A stretch of 64,000 nt of DNA from Mantis religiosa (Eukaryota > Arthropoda > Insecta > Mantodea > Mantidae), in NCBI GenBank assembly GCA_030765055.1, contig CM060952.1, forward strand, positions 80,255,664 through 80,319,663. The letters run 5' to 3'. Shown here one piece after another: positions 43,975 through 54,612 of the stretch. The position numbers and the translations under genes were made by a program. The first letter of the stretch is position 1, and the number at the start of each line of letters is the position of its first letter. The notes under the pieces are model-generated. The model did not search any database. It saw only the letters and a program-made list of their open reading frames with translations, and was not told where the DNA came from.

Positions 43975-44420
43975 ACAGGTAGTCCCCACCAATTAGATGC
44001 ACTTGTTTCATCGTTCTGGCAGCTTCCGTATCAACGTAGGTATGTGGCACCCATTGTGTACACACCTTTTTCTTCATCAAATCCTCATGGATTTTCGTGT
44101 GGAGGGTTCCCTGTGATAGACCTGTTATCTGCACTAATTCATGAAATGTGATTCACCAATAAGAGGTAATTGACAAGCTGGGTACTGTTTGGTTTGCATG
44201 CAATTGCTGGACGCCCTGAACTTTTGCGTTTTTCATCACAGTCCCTGCCGTCTTTAAATTCAGACATCCAACGAAACGCGGAATTGCGACTGGGTGCAGA
44301 CTCTCCACTTATGGCCACTAACCTCTTGTGGATGTCTGAAGCAATCACTCCGTCCCTCCAGAGAAATTACGCAGTCCACCTTTGCCCGTGCTTGTCTACC
44401 TTCATGTTGTTTCGCTAATG
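43975..44420 (-). pseudogene. Mariner transposase N-terminal (DNA-binding) fragment
   Basis: The minus strand reads a first helix-turn-helix region (SRNSAFRWMSEFKDGRDCDE, GRPAI) and, in another frame, a second one ending in the mariner hallmark (GLSQGTLHTKIHEDLMKKKV, then CTQWVPHTYVD, where CARWVPHxLT is usual). The catalytic DDD domain is missing: the element is cut at about 43.98 kb. Multiple frameshifts. A Tc1-type element starts about 90 bp to the right. Confidence 0.75.
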
Positions 44421-44510
44421 TCCACAAGCGTACTCACAAGACGGTACAATTGCTGCTCCAGTGCGCCATCTATGGGAAGTATCACCATTATCTGGTGACA
44501 ATAGACAGCA

Positions 44511-45720
44511 CAGAGGTTTGCAAATTATTAGACTAAAGCTGATTTTTTCATAAGTTTTCATTTATGAAAATATTAGGATAACAAAATTTTAGTATAATCG
44601 CAAATTAATAATCAGTATACGTGTCTCTAACATTTATTAAACAGTATTTATTATTTTATGCATTTTATTTCGAATAAATATATATGTTTGTTGTACATTT
44701 ACTTGCCTCTATTGTATATCTTATAAATTGTTATCCTTTCAGGCAAAGACATACTAACCAAAAATTCGTTGTATTTTAGCCATCAACTAGCATTTTGTAT
44801 GTATTCCTTTGTTCTTAATTACCATTTTAGATATCGTAGTCATGCTCTGGACAAGATCTTTGCTCTTTCCTTCGATTTCTTCGTCATGGTGCCACACTTT
44901 GATAAGACTTTCGATAAGATCAATCTTTGTGGTAGTTTTATTTTGTTTTAACCTCCTTTTAACAATAGACCATAAATTTTCAATTGGATTCATATCTTGG
45001 CTATTTCCTGGCCACGCCAAAACATTGATTTCTTCGCTCTGAAGAAAGTTTGTAATAGTTTTTTTCCTTATGACACGGGGCACCATCATGCATAAAAATT
45101 AATTCACCATCGGGATACCACTATTGAACTTGTGGTGTAATAATCTGATCTGCCGAACATGCAGGTACTGATCTTGTTTCATTGCGTTTTCAAATATGTA
45201 GGGTCTCCCGCGGCCATTGACAAACATTACAGACCATACCATGACCGATGTAGGGTGTTTGACCGTCTGCTCTACACATCTTGGATGGAACTCTTCATTT
45301 GATCTTCGCCTCACATATAAGGATTTTCCATCAGAGACCTCAAATATAGATTCATCTGAGAAACAAACATTTTCCCAGTCATTAGCAATCCTATGTTGTA
45401 ATCCCTTAGCCTGTTCCATACCTTTTAGTGCCATTTGAGGAGTAACTTTTGCCTTTCGGCGTGGTCTGCGAGCATTTAATCCTTCTCTTTTAAGGGCACT
45501 GGGAGGTTATTTTTACCCAGACAACGCTAATTTTTACCAATATTAAAATTTGAATATATAGAAAACCAACAATTATCAGAAATTTAAATTCGGTATGATT
45601 ACTGTATAAGGATGTGTACATTTAACTACTGTATAATATTTAAATTACGTTCACATAGGTCTGTGCAAAAGGGGCGTAAATCACACCGTGTGTCCTGAAT
45701 AAAATTATTGCACCCTATAT
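44511..45720 (-). mobile_element. Tc1-type transposon
   Basis: About 1.2 kb. The left end reads CAGAGGTTTGCAAATTATTA (44511 on). The right end, on the other strand, reads TATAGGGTGCAATAATTTTA (from 45720), an imperfect inverted repeat of Tc1 style. The transposase pseudogene fills most of the interior. Terminal boundaries are uncertain by a few bases. Confidence 0.7.
44787..45490 (-). pseudogene. Tc1-type DD34E transposase, C-terminal two thirds
   Basis: From about 45490 the minus strand reads RRPRRKAKVTPQMALKGMEQ, the ENVCFSDESIFEVS block with the first catalytic Asp, VKHPTSVMVWSVM, and, after a stop and frameshift near 45.09 kb where the second Asp should be (HDGAP-like, damaged), NVLAWPGNSQDMNPIENLW with the final Glu. 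It ends 44787. The N-terminal HTH part is mostly lost. The spacing of 34 residues to Glu cannot be measured across the break. Confidence 0.85.
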
Positions 45721-46357
45721 TTCAGGTGCACCTTACTTATAGGAATTTAAAGCTACATGCACCAAGTGTTATCCTAAATAACCTAAGATACAGTTTTATA
45801 ATATCGGCTAAATCAAAATCACATATAGTTTATACTATGCACATGAAAAATTAATTAGTTTTGAGTAAAAAAAAAGTTAATATTTTCAAGAGCTGAATAT
45901 TTGTTTTCATCCATTTTATAATCACATGAATATAAATGTTAGCCGAATGTGCTCAAGGAACATTGACAAATAACCACTACAAATTTTGTGTCAATATCTT
46001 TTATAGTTTTTGAGAAACATGCACCTAAAGTATGAAAAATCAAGGTTTTGGGAATTCACGATCAAAGATTAAGCACCATTCTCAGGAACTGGGCGTATCA
46101 TTACGCCGCCATGTTTAAATTGACGAATTAAAGGACTTTAATACCAGCTGACAACCTATTTTATATATTTCATTTTAAAGCTGAAGAATTATATAACTTT
46201 ATAATATTGACAACAAAAAATGGATTTTTTGAAACCTATCGACCTTCCAGTACCCTTACGTGATCTGCTTACAGAAGATGGAGAAACAGTGACACTACGT
46301 CTTGGAGCAGAACAGCTAAATCCCTATTAGTGCATCAACGATTCGACAGCACAATAA
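45721..46357. other. AT-rich spacer, no gene recognised
   Basis: About 640 bp between the Tc1 element and the gypsy B LTR. Short ORF-free sequence with no repeats noted. Confidence 0.4.
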
Positions 46358-46745
46358 TGTGACTTTGTGGGTTCGTGAAATAAAAAGTCGAGGTTACAAA
46401 CACAAAAAATTGCACTTTATTTTCGTAGCAATACACTGTTCACAATTACAATTTAATGTACACAATTAGTTGATTTTCCAATATCAATCTACACGTACGC
46501 TCGACGCTACTTACACAACGCACGCCATAACAACACTACTCTCAACTGACTGTCGCTTCCGGTATCGATCGGCCCCGAAGTTTCTCGATTCTCCTTTTAT
46601 GGAGGGAGAAAATAGTCTCGAAGCTTCGTGCAACTTCGAGCGGTAGGAAGAGGTCAAACGTAGACCCAGCCACCCCTCCTGTCTCCCCTCCCTCCGCCGG
46701 CCTACATTTATTGATCGGCATTGTGGGCTTGCCGTTTGGGTAACA
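46358..46745 (-). repeat. 3' LTR of gypsy element B
   Basis: On the minus strand it starts TGTTAC at 46745 and ends GTCACA at 46358, 388 bp. Its first ~50 and last ~120 bp match the LTR of element A (CGATCAATAAATG...GGCCGG; GTATTGCTACGAAAATAAAG). It carries about 140 bp more in the middle. Confidence 0.9.
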
Positions 46746-46756
46746 CTGCTCCCTCC

Positions 46757-47395
46757 TCAAGGCTGGTCGTCCCGAACAGCGCCATCGTAGCGGGCCAGGC
46801 GATCCAGGTGTACCACCAACATCCTTCTACGGGGCACCTTCTGGATGCGGTAGACCACGACGTTAATCCTCTTCACCACACGGTACGGTCCTTGCCATGG
46901 CTGCTGAAGCTTTGGGCAGCGTCCCTTGGTCCGGGTAGGGCGGTACAACCAGACCAGGTCACCTTGCTGGAACCCTTGGCTGTTGGCTTGCCTGTCGTAT
47001 CGGGTTTTCATGCGGTCGCTCGCTTTCTGGATGTTCTGGCGAGCCATCTCGTGCATATCGTGGAGGTGGTCCACCAGGTTCTCCACATACTCGGTCGCGG
47101 GCTTTTTCACCCCCGGAGGGCTACCAAAAGCCAGGTCTCAGGGGAGGCGTAACTCTCGGCTGAACATTAAGCTGGCTGGCGTGATCCCCGTGGTGTCGTG
47201 TGTTGATGAGCGGTAGGCCAGCAAGAACAGTGGCACCTTGACGTCCCAGTCTCGCTGATGGCTGGACACGACCTTCCTCAAGTGTTCCTCTAAGGTCTTG
47301 ATGTACCTCTCGACCATGCCATCCGACTGGGGATGTAGAGGTGTTGTGCGGGTCTTGTTAACCCCAAGTCTCTGGGGGACATGTCCGAAGAGCTC
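46757..47395 (-). pseudogene. Gypsy integrase, C-terminal half
   Basis: The minus strand from 47395: GHVPQRLGVNKTRTTPLHPQ, QSDGMVERYIKTLEEHLRK with the catalytic Glu, DWDVKVPLFLLAYRSS, TGITPASLMFSREL, then after a frameshift near 47.1 kb VENLVDHLHDMHEMARQNIQ and GDLVWLYRPTRTKGRCPKL to the stop by the LTR. It is the same family as element A and keeps the integrase part that A lacks. The element is cut at 47.395 kb, where Polinton PolB sequence begins. Confidence 0.88.
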
Positions 47396-47399
47396 GAAA

Positions 47400-47690
47400 A
47401 TTTAAAAGGGTGCTTTCGTTTCCAGGTTCGCCTCCATGGTTGGCGTCCAATCTCCGGGTACGTGGGTCGCGATGATGGAGTCCGTGTCGAAGTAGCACAC
47501 CCGGTCGCCCAGTTTCGTGAGATAGGAGTACAACACGAGCCAAGCGTGCGCCGTCGTGTAGGCGGCGATGAGGACGTTCGAGCTGGGGTTCACTCTGGGG
47601 CTCTCCCCGCCGTACCTCCACACCACATACATGACGTCGTCGGTAACGGGTAGGTATTTCTGCACTTCGGCACACACATACAGACACACA
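47400..47690 (-). pseudogene. Polinton DNA polymerase B fragment
   Basis: One minus-strand frame reads PVTDDVMYVVWRYGGESPRV, NVLIAAYTTAHAWLVLYSYL and DRVCYFDTDSIIATHVPGDW, which includes intact polymerase motif C (YFDTDS). It aligns with 20.98-21.2 kb of Polinton copy 2 but is better preserved. It has no other Polinton gene next to it. The right side is lost in AT-rich spacer and the left side is fused to the gypsy integrase. Confidence 0.85.
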
Positions 47691-48159
47691 TTCGCATATG
47701 ACCTTTATTCTAAATATTCTTTTTAATATTTCCACTGAAATCTCGAATAGAATGTTGGGTGGAGTGCAATACCTTCTTAGCTTCCTATAGCTATATAGTA
47801 GAGAAAGTAAAAATAGCGATGAATACGGAAAAATGAATAAACATTTCTGTAACATTTATCAATCTAAATGTGAATTTATCTCCAAAATCGATATTTTAAA
47901 ACTTAAGTGTAAAACAGTCTAACACACTTTCGTTTATACACAGTTTAATGGAATGTTTATTATAACAGAATTCATACGCTAGTTTTAGGAATGTGAACTG
48001 CCTCGCGTCGCTCGGCCTAGGACCACCTCCGCCCAAGCCACTGCCGTCAATTTAACTGGAACGATCCCGTTGAGCTGTGCAACGGATTAAACGACGCAGG
48101 AAGGCTTAAGTGAAAGACAAGTCTGCTGGGCCGCCTGGTATAATGCTTCGTCTGGGGCT
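47691..48159. other. Spacer, no gene recognised
   Basis: AT-rich up to 47.99 kb, then a GC-rich patch at 48000-48120 that resembles nothing I can name. Confidence 0.4.
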
Positions 48160-48435
48160 AGCCCCATAGCTCAGACAGTAGAGCACGTGCCTGCCGTGCG
48201 AGGGGGTCCCGGGTTCGTTTTCCATCTGTGGGGGTGAGGATTTTTCTCCATCGAAGAAAATTCCCCATCTTCCCCAGAGTCTGGAAGTATGGATGAGATT
48301 GCGAATGTGTGCGTAATCTAATGATTAAAGCCCCACGAATGCGGGTTAACATCTTCGGTATATTACAAAGCAGAACGGCCACCGATATGACCATTGCAGT
48401 TACAGGCGGGGTATAAATGAAGCAAATAAAAAGAA
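48160..48435 (+). repeat. tRNA-derived SINE, family 2
   Basis: A tRNA-like head (CCCCATAGCTCAGACAGTAGAGC contains a box A; GGGTTCG at about 48212 contains box B) is followed by a non-tRNA body ending GGCGGGGTATAAATGAAGCAAATAAAAAG, an A-rich tail. The acceptor arms do not pair as in a real tRNA, so this is a SINE and not a tRNA gene. Confidence 0.75.
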
Positions 48436-48615
48436 ATTATACGTGTATACTATTTACTGGGAAATATCCATACTACAGACAAACCCAGGAAATGAGGGTT
48501 TAAAGAGTTTAATCCTCAACTAGTGGAAGTCAAAGCTGAACAAGCTTAATCCCTGTATTTATATTATAATTTTGTGCAATGACAAGCTAATCTGTATATC
48601 TAACAGGAACTGCAT

Positions 48616-48854
48616 TTTTATTAATCTACGTCCGCCCCAACGTTAAGTTATATCAGAAGGTGAACAAATTGGATGAAATGATGCTCAAATGAGTCCAAGG
48701 TCCATGGAGCTTAGAGTTACCCGACATTCGTCTTGAAGGTTAAGGGAAAACCCCAGGAATAACCTTATCTTAGTAACTCACCCTGACCGAGATTCGAACT
48801 CAGGACCTCTTGAAGGTGAGGCAGACATGCTATCATCTACGCTACCGAGGCGGG
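48616..48854 (-). repeat. tRNA-derived SINE, family 1
   Basis: The complement of a tRNA-like head (ends GCTACCGAGGCGGGC) plus the body with CCAACGTTAAGTTATATCAG. Flanked by CAGGAACTGCAT at 48604-48615 and again at 48855-48866, a 12-bp target duplication. Confidence 0.92.
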
Positions 48855-48866
48855 CAGGAACTGCAT

Positions 48867-49700
48867 ATATCATTTGTTATATTGCGTAAAATAGTTGAAA
48901 GGAAACCAGTACTTAAATAAGTATTAATTCGGGGTAAATGGAGAATAATGGCCCTTCTGCGGAATAAATAGCATTACGTGGAAGCTGCATAAAGCTTACT
49001 ATGAATCGGTAAATTCATTGACATTGGTGCAGAAATTTTACGTATGTAGACAATAATTTCAGGTATACAGTAAATTTTAAGTTAACTAAAATCTGGTTTG
49101 TATATTATTGGCATATTAGCAAAAGGAAACGGAAGTCATTCATGAAAATAATGAAGACAAAGATGCTCATAACTTTTTTTTCTTTTTTGAGCTGAACTCC
49201 ATTTCTTTACCATATATTTAAATCACGGTACAGACAGACAAATTTTAATAAGTCTTTGCAAACTGCTTTGAGGATATTAGTTCTTATTCACGTTTAAACA
49301 CTTTTCTATACGATATATTTTCCTAGCTTACGGCAGTTTATCGTGAGCTCTCAAATATGTAATTTATACTTAGTAATAAAATATAAACAAGCTATTTTTT
49401 TTCAAGTTTTTAAATATGATTTATGGAAAATAATTTCAGTCAAACTATTTTATTTTTTTAAATAGTGTACAAAATGTTTAAATAGACAATTTCTTAAATT
49501 TTCCTTAAGCTGGTACATTATAAACTACTACTCAAGGAACATTTTGCGAAGGGAAGTTTTTAAAAAGCGGAAAATATACTTAAAGCTAAACGCGGTGACT
49601 TACCTAAAACATGTAAAGGACTCTAAATAGTTATTTTTTAACACTTTTGGTATTAAAACACATTTTATTGCTTTAAAATACAACCCTGAGTACGATATTT
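48867..49700. other. AT-rich spacer, no gene recognised
   Basis: Very AT-rich, no long ORF, no repeat apart from short A/T runs. Confidence 0.45.
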
Positions 49701-49704
49701 CTTT

Positions 49705-49725
49705 GTTCTTTTCTTTGTTCTTTTC

Positions 49726-49768
<43 letters not shown>

Positions 49769-49987
49769 TAATTCACGACCTCCAACGATGCGTCATAGCG
49801 GACGATGAATGGATTGAGCGAAATGATACTCAAATGAGCCCGGGGTCCGTGGAGATTAGAGTTCCCTTAATTAAGGGAAAACCCCGGAAAGAGCCTTATC
49901 CAGATATAACTCACCCTGAACGAGATGCGAACTAGGACCTCTTGAACGTGAGGCAGACACGCTACCATCTATGCTACCGAGGCGGGC
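49705..49987 (-). repeat. tRNA-derived SINE, family 1, with long poly-A tail
   Basis: Head complement ends GCTACCGAGGCGGGC at 49987. The body starts at about 49779 (GACCTCCAACGATGCGTCAT). On its 3' side (left) lies a run of T (poly-A in SINE sense, 49738-49767) and further TTCTTT repeats. The target duplication is not clear. The body has a short deletion relative to the 50.8 kb copy. Confidence 0.9.
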
Positions 49988-50505
49988 TAAAAAACAGCAA
50001 AGCCTTATATTTCTAAAATATTTATCTTTAATATCTGGTCTATATTTTTATATTTTATGTTTATATGAGACGGTACATTTTCCTCGGACATCAGCGGGGA
50101 AACCTATCCTACTCTCTGTGAGGTTTAAGTTGGCGTATTCTCTAATATCCTTGTCTAACACAGATGCTGTCCTTGTCCAGCACACGTGGGCGGGTCAGCA
50201 ACCACTGCTTTGTAGTGATTCGTGGAAAGTAGACGCTCGCAACCCCCACTCCGTTGTGTGTTGATTAAAGGTTGTCAGTGGCGTATGAGCGATAGAACCA
50301 TGAATTTGTTTTGTTAATTTACACGACACGAAAAAGGTTTTCATTGTTGCAACATATGGATATAGTGTTGAATTATTTTCTTGTAGTTTTAGTTATGTTT
50401 GTGTTGTTTCAAGTTGAATCCCGAGGGAAAGTTCTACAATCAGCTTCTAGGAAAATTGTAGTCAAAAGTTCACAGTTCCTTCAATGATGAATGTTAAACT
50501 TTTAA
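49988..50505. other. Spacer, possibly 5' region of the transposase gene
   Basis: No recognisable protein. A 97-codon ORF at 49971-50264 starts in the SINE head and has no support. Confidence 0.35.
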
Positions 50506-50775
50506 ATGTGGAAAACCTACTATTTCAGTGACGAGTATCGTTTAGAATACTGCTGCTACAGGTATTTCTTCTCGTTCTGTCCAACGAATTTAAAAGAACA
50601 CAAAAATGCAGAAGCTAGCGGCGGTAGACTGCAAACACCAGGCAAAAAGCGCCCTAATAGAAGAGCGCGAAAAACAGAAATTGATTCATTCACAGCTGCT
50701 GCTATTAAGCAAACAATCTATTCGCTGTATCGTACGGACTTTCTGCCTAGTTTTCTGGATATATATGAGACTTTT

Positions 50776-50797
50776 GAAGCTAAAGACTTTCTTAAAG
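50776..50797 (+). repeat. Target site duplication, left copy (22 bp)
   Basis: GAAGCTAAAGACTTTCTTAAAG; the right copy at 51028-51049 differs by one base (G to C at position 10). Confidence 0.93.
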
Positions 50798-51027
50798 ATT
50801 ACGTCCTCCAACGTTAAGTCATATTGGATGCTGAATGGAACGGGTGAAATAATGCCTAAATGAGCCCAGGGTCCATAGAGCTTAGACTGACCCGACATTC
50901 GTCTTCCAGGATAAGGGAAAACTCCGGAAATAACCTTATCCAGGTAACTCACCCTGACCGAGATTCGAACTCGGGACCTCTTGAACGTGACGCAGACTCG
51001 CTACCACCACTCTACCGAGGCAGGCAA
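50798..51027 (-). repeat. tRNA-derived SINE, family 1, inserted in a transposase gene
   Basis: A full copy in minus orientation: body from ACGTCCTCCAACGTTAAGTC to the head complement (GAGATTCGAACTCGGGACC, ending TCTACCGAGGCAGGC). The 22-bp duplication on both sides shows LINE-driven insertion. This is the best reference copy for the satellite unit. Confidence 0.95.
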
Positions 51028-52108
51028 GAAGCTAAACACTTTCTTAAAGGAAGCGTGTGGTCCTTAAGTTAAATTCTTAAAAAAACTTAATTTCAGTTAC
51101 TGTAAAAATTCACAAGGAAGGCACCTTTTAATGGGACGAATGGATATTTTTCTAAAAGATTTAAATTTTTAAGACGAATGAAAGAACTGAGATCTACAGG
51201 TAGGCCTTTAGTGTACTTTGACGAAACGTGGAAAAATATACACCATACGAGAAATACGGTGTGAAAGTGTATCGCTGATGAAAATGAAGGTGATTTCCCT
51301 CTTAAAACACCAACTGGCAAAGGACAGCGATTTATAGTTGAACCTGCTGGATATTCTGCACGATTTATTCCTAATGCCCTGCTAACTTTTAAGTCAAATT
51401 CAACCAAAGACTACCATGAAGAAATAGATAATAACATGTTCAAAGATTGGTATTTTAATACATTACTACCTAACATCCCGTCTAATAGTGTCATTATGGA
51501 CAATGCCCCTTATCATTCCATAGAAATTAATAAAGCTTCATCTTCACTCAAATCCCATATGCAGGAATGGCTTCGTTATAGGAATATTGAGTTTGATCCA
51601 CGAGCAACAAATCCGGTGCTATACGAATTAATTAAACTGAAAAAAAGATAATTTCAAAGTGTATGAAATAGACAGTCTCGCAGAGGTACACGGTCATACC
51701 GTAATAAGATTGCCACCTTATCACTGCGACTTTAATGCTATAGAACTTATACGGGCACAAGTGAAGAATGTTGAGTTCAAACATAACATTTCATTTAAAA
51801 GTGTCAATGTAAGAGCCTCGTTTCATAATGTGATTAGAAATGTGACTCCAGAAAAGTGGAAAAGCGGGTGTGAACATGTACAAAACACCGAAAAGTTTTA
51901 CCGGGGAGAAGACGGTCTGGTAGATGAAATTACAGACAGGTCAGTTATAAATTTAAAAGACTTGGAATCGGAAGAAGAAAACGAAGATTCGTTTGAAATT
52001 TCTGACTGTGAATCGGGGGATGAGCAAGAATCGGACGGAGTGATGCCACTGATGCATGCTTGGCTGGGGTGTCTGATTTGCCTGCTACGTCATAGAGTGA
52101 AACGGTGA

Positions 52109-53229
52109 GTATTCCTTTCTCTTTCTAAGGCACACGACTAGTTAAACCTCACAGACTGTAGGTTATGTTTGAGTGTGTATTATTCAAAGAAAGGGTGTCA
52201 CGGGACCTAACTTCGAAACCTTTAATGGACAGTAGACAGTTTAGCGGAGAAGTTACGACCTAGGTAACTATTTTCTGAATGCCCTGAGTATGTATGTCCA
52301 GTGCCAAGAGCAATCAGACCAAAAATGTCTAAGCTTAAGCAGAAAAATTTTCTCCTGAAAAGTTGCTTAACTGTGCTCAGAGGCTACTTTACAAAAAACA
52401 ATATGTGTATAACCATAATCTAGAGGAAATTTAGCTGAATAAATCTATACCAATAATAGTAAAAACCTGATAGAGTGGACATGATTCATATCTTTACTTT
52501 TTTCTAGAACTCCATTCGCTCATATAATTAATTAAAGCAAACATAAATTACATTGGGTTTATTTAGATTTTCTCTGTTTGAATTTCTGTTGCTTAAGATT
52601 AATGTTGTAACAATAAAATATAGGTTATACCAACAATGTTTTGGCTAATAGATCTTAAGTAAATACTATATATCAGAAGGTATGAGATCCATAAGTAGCT
52701 TCATAAATTATTCTAATTGTTGTATAAAGTATACCAGGGAGTCCAAATTTTTAACCATTATAAGCTAATGGTCTTACATACAAATTACCTTTTTATAAAG
52801 CAATTTCATTCACAGTTTATTTCTAAAATTGAAAAGCTACTATAAAATGATTTTGTAAAGTATTATTTGCTTCTAAAATTGTACTCAAATTAGACTTAAA
52901 TTCATATTTATGATATTTAAACCTTCTGACTGGAGCACATTTTATATTTGCATAACAATTTTTGGATTGTTTCACCATATCGATTAAGAAGCAGCCATTA
53001 ATTTCGTAATTTTAATGTGCCACATCCTCTTTAAATTTACGTTCTAGGCTTTAACCGATTCTCTGCATTTATACAATATCTAATGTTCGTTAAATAGACT
53101 TCTAAATCTAAAAGTGGGAGTCTGTCTTAATAACTTTGTTTATTCAGCCTAAAACTACAAATCATACCCGTACTCTAATTGAATTAGGTAGTCCATCCTG
53201 GAATAATAATTCTAACAAAAATTTTAGTT
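52109..53229. other. AT-rich spacer, no gene recognised
   Basis: May include a decayed 5' part of accessory gene A, but no homology could be read before about 53.23 kb. Confidence 0.4.
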
Positions 53230-53534
53230 TTTCCCCTAGTTGTGATTCCGGATATGCTATGAAACTACTGTTGCTTAAATTACGCGATTCTAAGTATCTA
53301 AACACTTGAAAATAATTCTATCACAAAAACAAAGAAGATGCTGACGTTCAAAATCAGATAATGGCCTACCGCAAATATATGCTTCACCACCATGCTTCAG
53401 GTGTGCCACTCGACAACATGAATTTCACCCATTTCACCAAATACATACGCTGTGCTAATCTCAAAACTTTTCTGGAGGCAGAGCACTATCTAAAGTTTCA
53501 TTTTGCGCAAAGCATCCAAAAATTTCCATCTTAA
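53230..53534 (+). pseudogene. Accessory gene A (PC4-like), C-terminal part, second copy
   Basis: From about 53335 one frame reads DADVQNQIMAYRKYMLHHHA, then MNFTHFTKYIRCANLKTFLE, ending at a TAA (53532-53534). This matches the end of 13731-14360 residue for residue over long stretches. Just upstream, in damaged frames, MKLLLLKLRDSKYL corresponds to the LLLNSQE helix start of the other copy. The N-terminal half was not found. Confidence 0.6.
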
Positions 53535-53569
53535 TTTCCACCAATTTCTTCACGATCTGCTATGCTCGA

Positions 53570-54043
53570 GCTCTCAGTCACTTTTCGAGCTTCCTCGCAG
53601 CGGTATCATGGGACACAACGGTTTTCTGTAATAGAAACGCCACATCCGGTGGATGTATTACTTCCTCCCTGTGGTTTCCCACGGATGTGCGATATCGCAA
53701 TCTCCTTCATGCGGATATCCCATTTCCTTTCCACCAACGGATGTGTGGTACAGCAAACTCAATTAACACTTCGGTCGGATGCCTCTTTCACCGCACATTT
53801 TGCCTTCAGTTGGTACTGAGCTCTTGTGGAGGCATGACCGGCGAGTCGTGCAGGACCTACCACTGCTCCTACTGCTTTCCCCCCTTGTGCAGCTGTAGAC
53901 TACGTCTTCGTCTAACGGACTTGTGCTCCAGGTGCCAATTCGGCTTATACGAAGATCTCTCCGAACTCAGTGCACAAATACAAGAGTTGCTCCGCAAGTA
54001 CCAACGCAGATGCCCGACGCCAACTGCTACTCCGTCCTCATAA
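53570..54043 (+). pseudogene. Accessory gene B (cysteine-rich), second copy
   Basis: Frame-shifted N-terminal region with SWDTTVF (matches AWDTKTTF of the other copy), Cys-containing middle (CGFPRMCDIAISF) and then one clear frame with CRTYHCSYCFPPLCSC, LTDLCSRCQFGLYEDLSEL and a helix AQIQELLRKYQRRC, ending 54041-54043. The Lys-rich stretch of the 13.2 kb copy is missing. CxxC and CxC pairs support zinc binding. Its last 11 codons overlap gene C in another frame. Confidence 0.55.
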
Positions 54044-54314
54044 TGTTTCTCGAAAACGCACGACGCATCGAGGTGCTGCTGCCCAAGGAACGACAAGTGT
54101 TCCTGCAAAGCGCCAAACACATCTTTCATCGCTACCCTCCAGCGACGTCGACATTGTTTGGAACCAACTTTCCATAGACGCCCAGCAGGCTTGTGGTCCT
54201 TTTCGAAGGTGCACACGACATTACCACCTACTCTCACAAACCACTCACATCGACGGACCTGCCCCGTTTGTCAAAAACTGCCATCTGTGCCAACATGTCC
54301 CTGCAATTTCTTAA
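54010..54314 (+). pseudogene. Accessory gene C, second copy
   Basis: ATG 54010 within gene B. It reads CYSVLIMFLENARRIEVLLP, then after a frameshift near 54.13 kb SSDVDIVWNQLSIDAQQACG, RRCTRH and THIDGPAPFVKNCHLCQH, with a stop at 54312-54314. The length of about 100 codons and the overlaps at both ends equal those of 10520-10805. One frameshift. Unknown function. Confidence 0.6.
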
Positions 54315-54612
54315 CGAGCTAGAAGAGCTATCCCACAGAGCAGACACTCAAAGCGTATCCTCGCTTCAGCAGAACGTCCCGTATCGCGTCGTCGGCGTTA
54401 CAACATTAGACACAATTCACGGAACAAAACTCCTCGCCAAATTAGACAACGACACCGAGGGGTTCCTGCCAACCAGATTCGCCAAAGCATTCCTGGAACT
54501 CATCAGCAAACTCAACTCAACTTCCTTCTGCATCATCTACGGAGGCGAAGAAAAGCTTCGTAGCGGCTTCAAAAGATACATCGTCAAGTTCACCCCTTAT
54601 TCCCAAAAATAA
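54295..54612 (+). CDS. Accessory gene D, intact ORF, possible OB-fold protein
   Basis: ATG 54295, TAA 54610-54612, 105 codons without break. Reads MSLQFLNELEELSHRA, VSSLQQNVPYRVVGVTTLD, LLAKLDNDTEGFLPTRFAKA, FCIIYGGEEKLRSGFKRYIV. Alternation of short strands with a GFLPxRF loop looks like small nucleic-acid-binding OB folds; this is inferred from pattern only. The start at 54295 is chosen because homology to the 10.5 kb copy begins there and it overlaps the end of gene C as in that copy. It is the only cassette gene without a visible disruption. Confidence 0.65.
   Translation: MSLQFLNELEELSHRADTQSVSSLQQNVPYRVVGVTTLDTIHGTKLLAKLDNDTEGFLPTRFAKAFLELISKLNSTSFCIIYGGEEKLRSGFKRYIVKFTPYSQK

Larger units (their letters stand above)
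50506..52108 (+). pseudogene. DDE_3-type (IS630/Tc1 superfamily) transposase, split by a SINE
   Basis: N-terminal part 50506-50797: basic segment KKRPNRRARKTEID, then a helix region DSFTAAAIKQTIYSLYRTDF. A SINE (50798-51027) interrupts it, and the protein resumes in the 51.05-51.4 kb region with FKFLRRMKELRSTGRPLVYFDETW (first catalytic Asp, two frames), GKGQRFIVEPAGYS and LLTFKSN. It is open at 51436-51651 (LPNIPSNSVIMDNAPYHSIE, second Asp). A TAA at 51649-51651 and a frame change lead to 51659-52108 (HTVIRLPPYHCDFNAIELIR, final Glu; usual DLNPIE has lost the Pro). It ends in an acidic tail (EEENEDSFEISDCESGDEQE). Related proteins are common in insect genomes. Confidence 0.85.

Noticed and set aside
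48000..48120. rRNA-like patch (GCCGTCAATTTAA...)
   Set aside because: Only a short chance resemblance to the conserved small-subunit CCGTCAATT site; surrounding bases do not match.
48160..48235. Candidate tRNA gene
   Set aside because: Box A and box B are present but the acceptor arms do not pair and a SINE body with A-rich tail follows; treated as a SINE head.
49600..49833. Lys-rich minus-strand ORF
   Set aside because: Poly-A tail of a SINE read as Lys codons.
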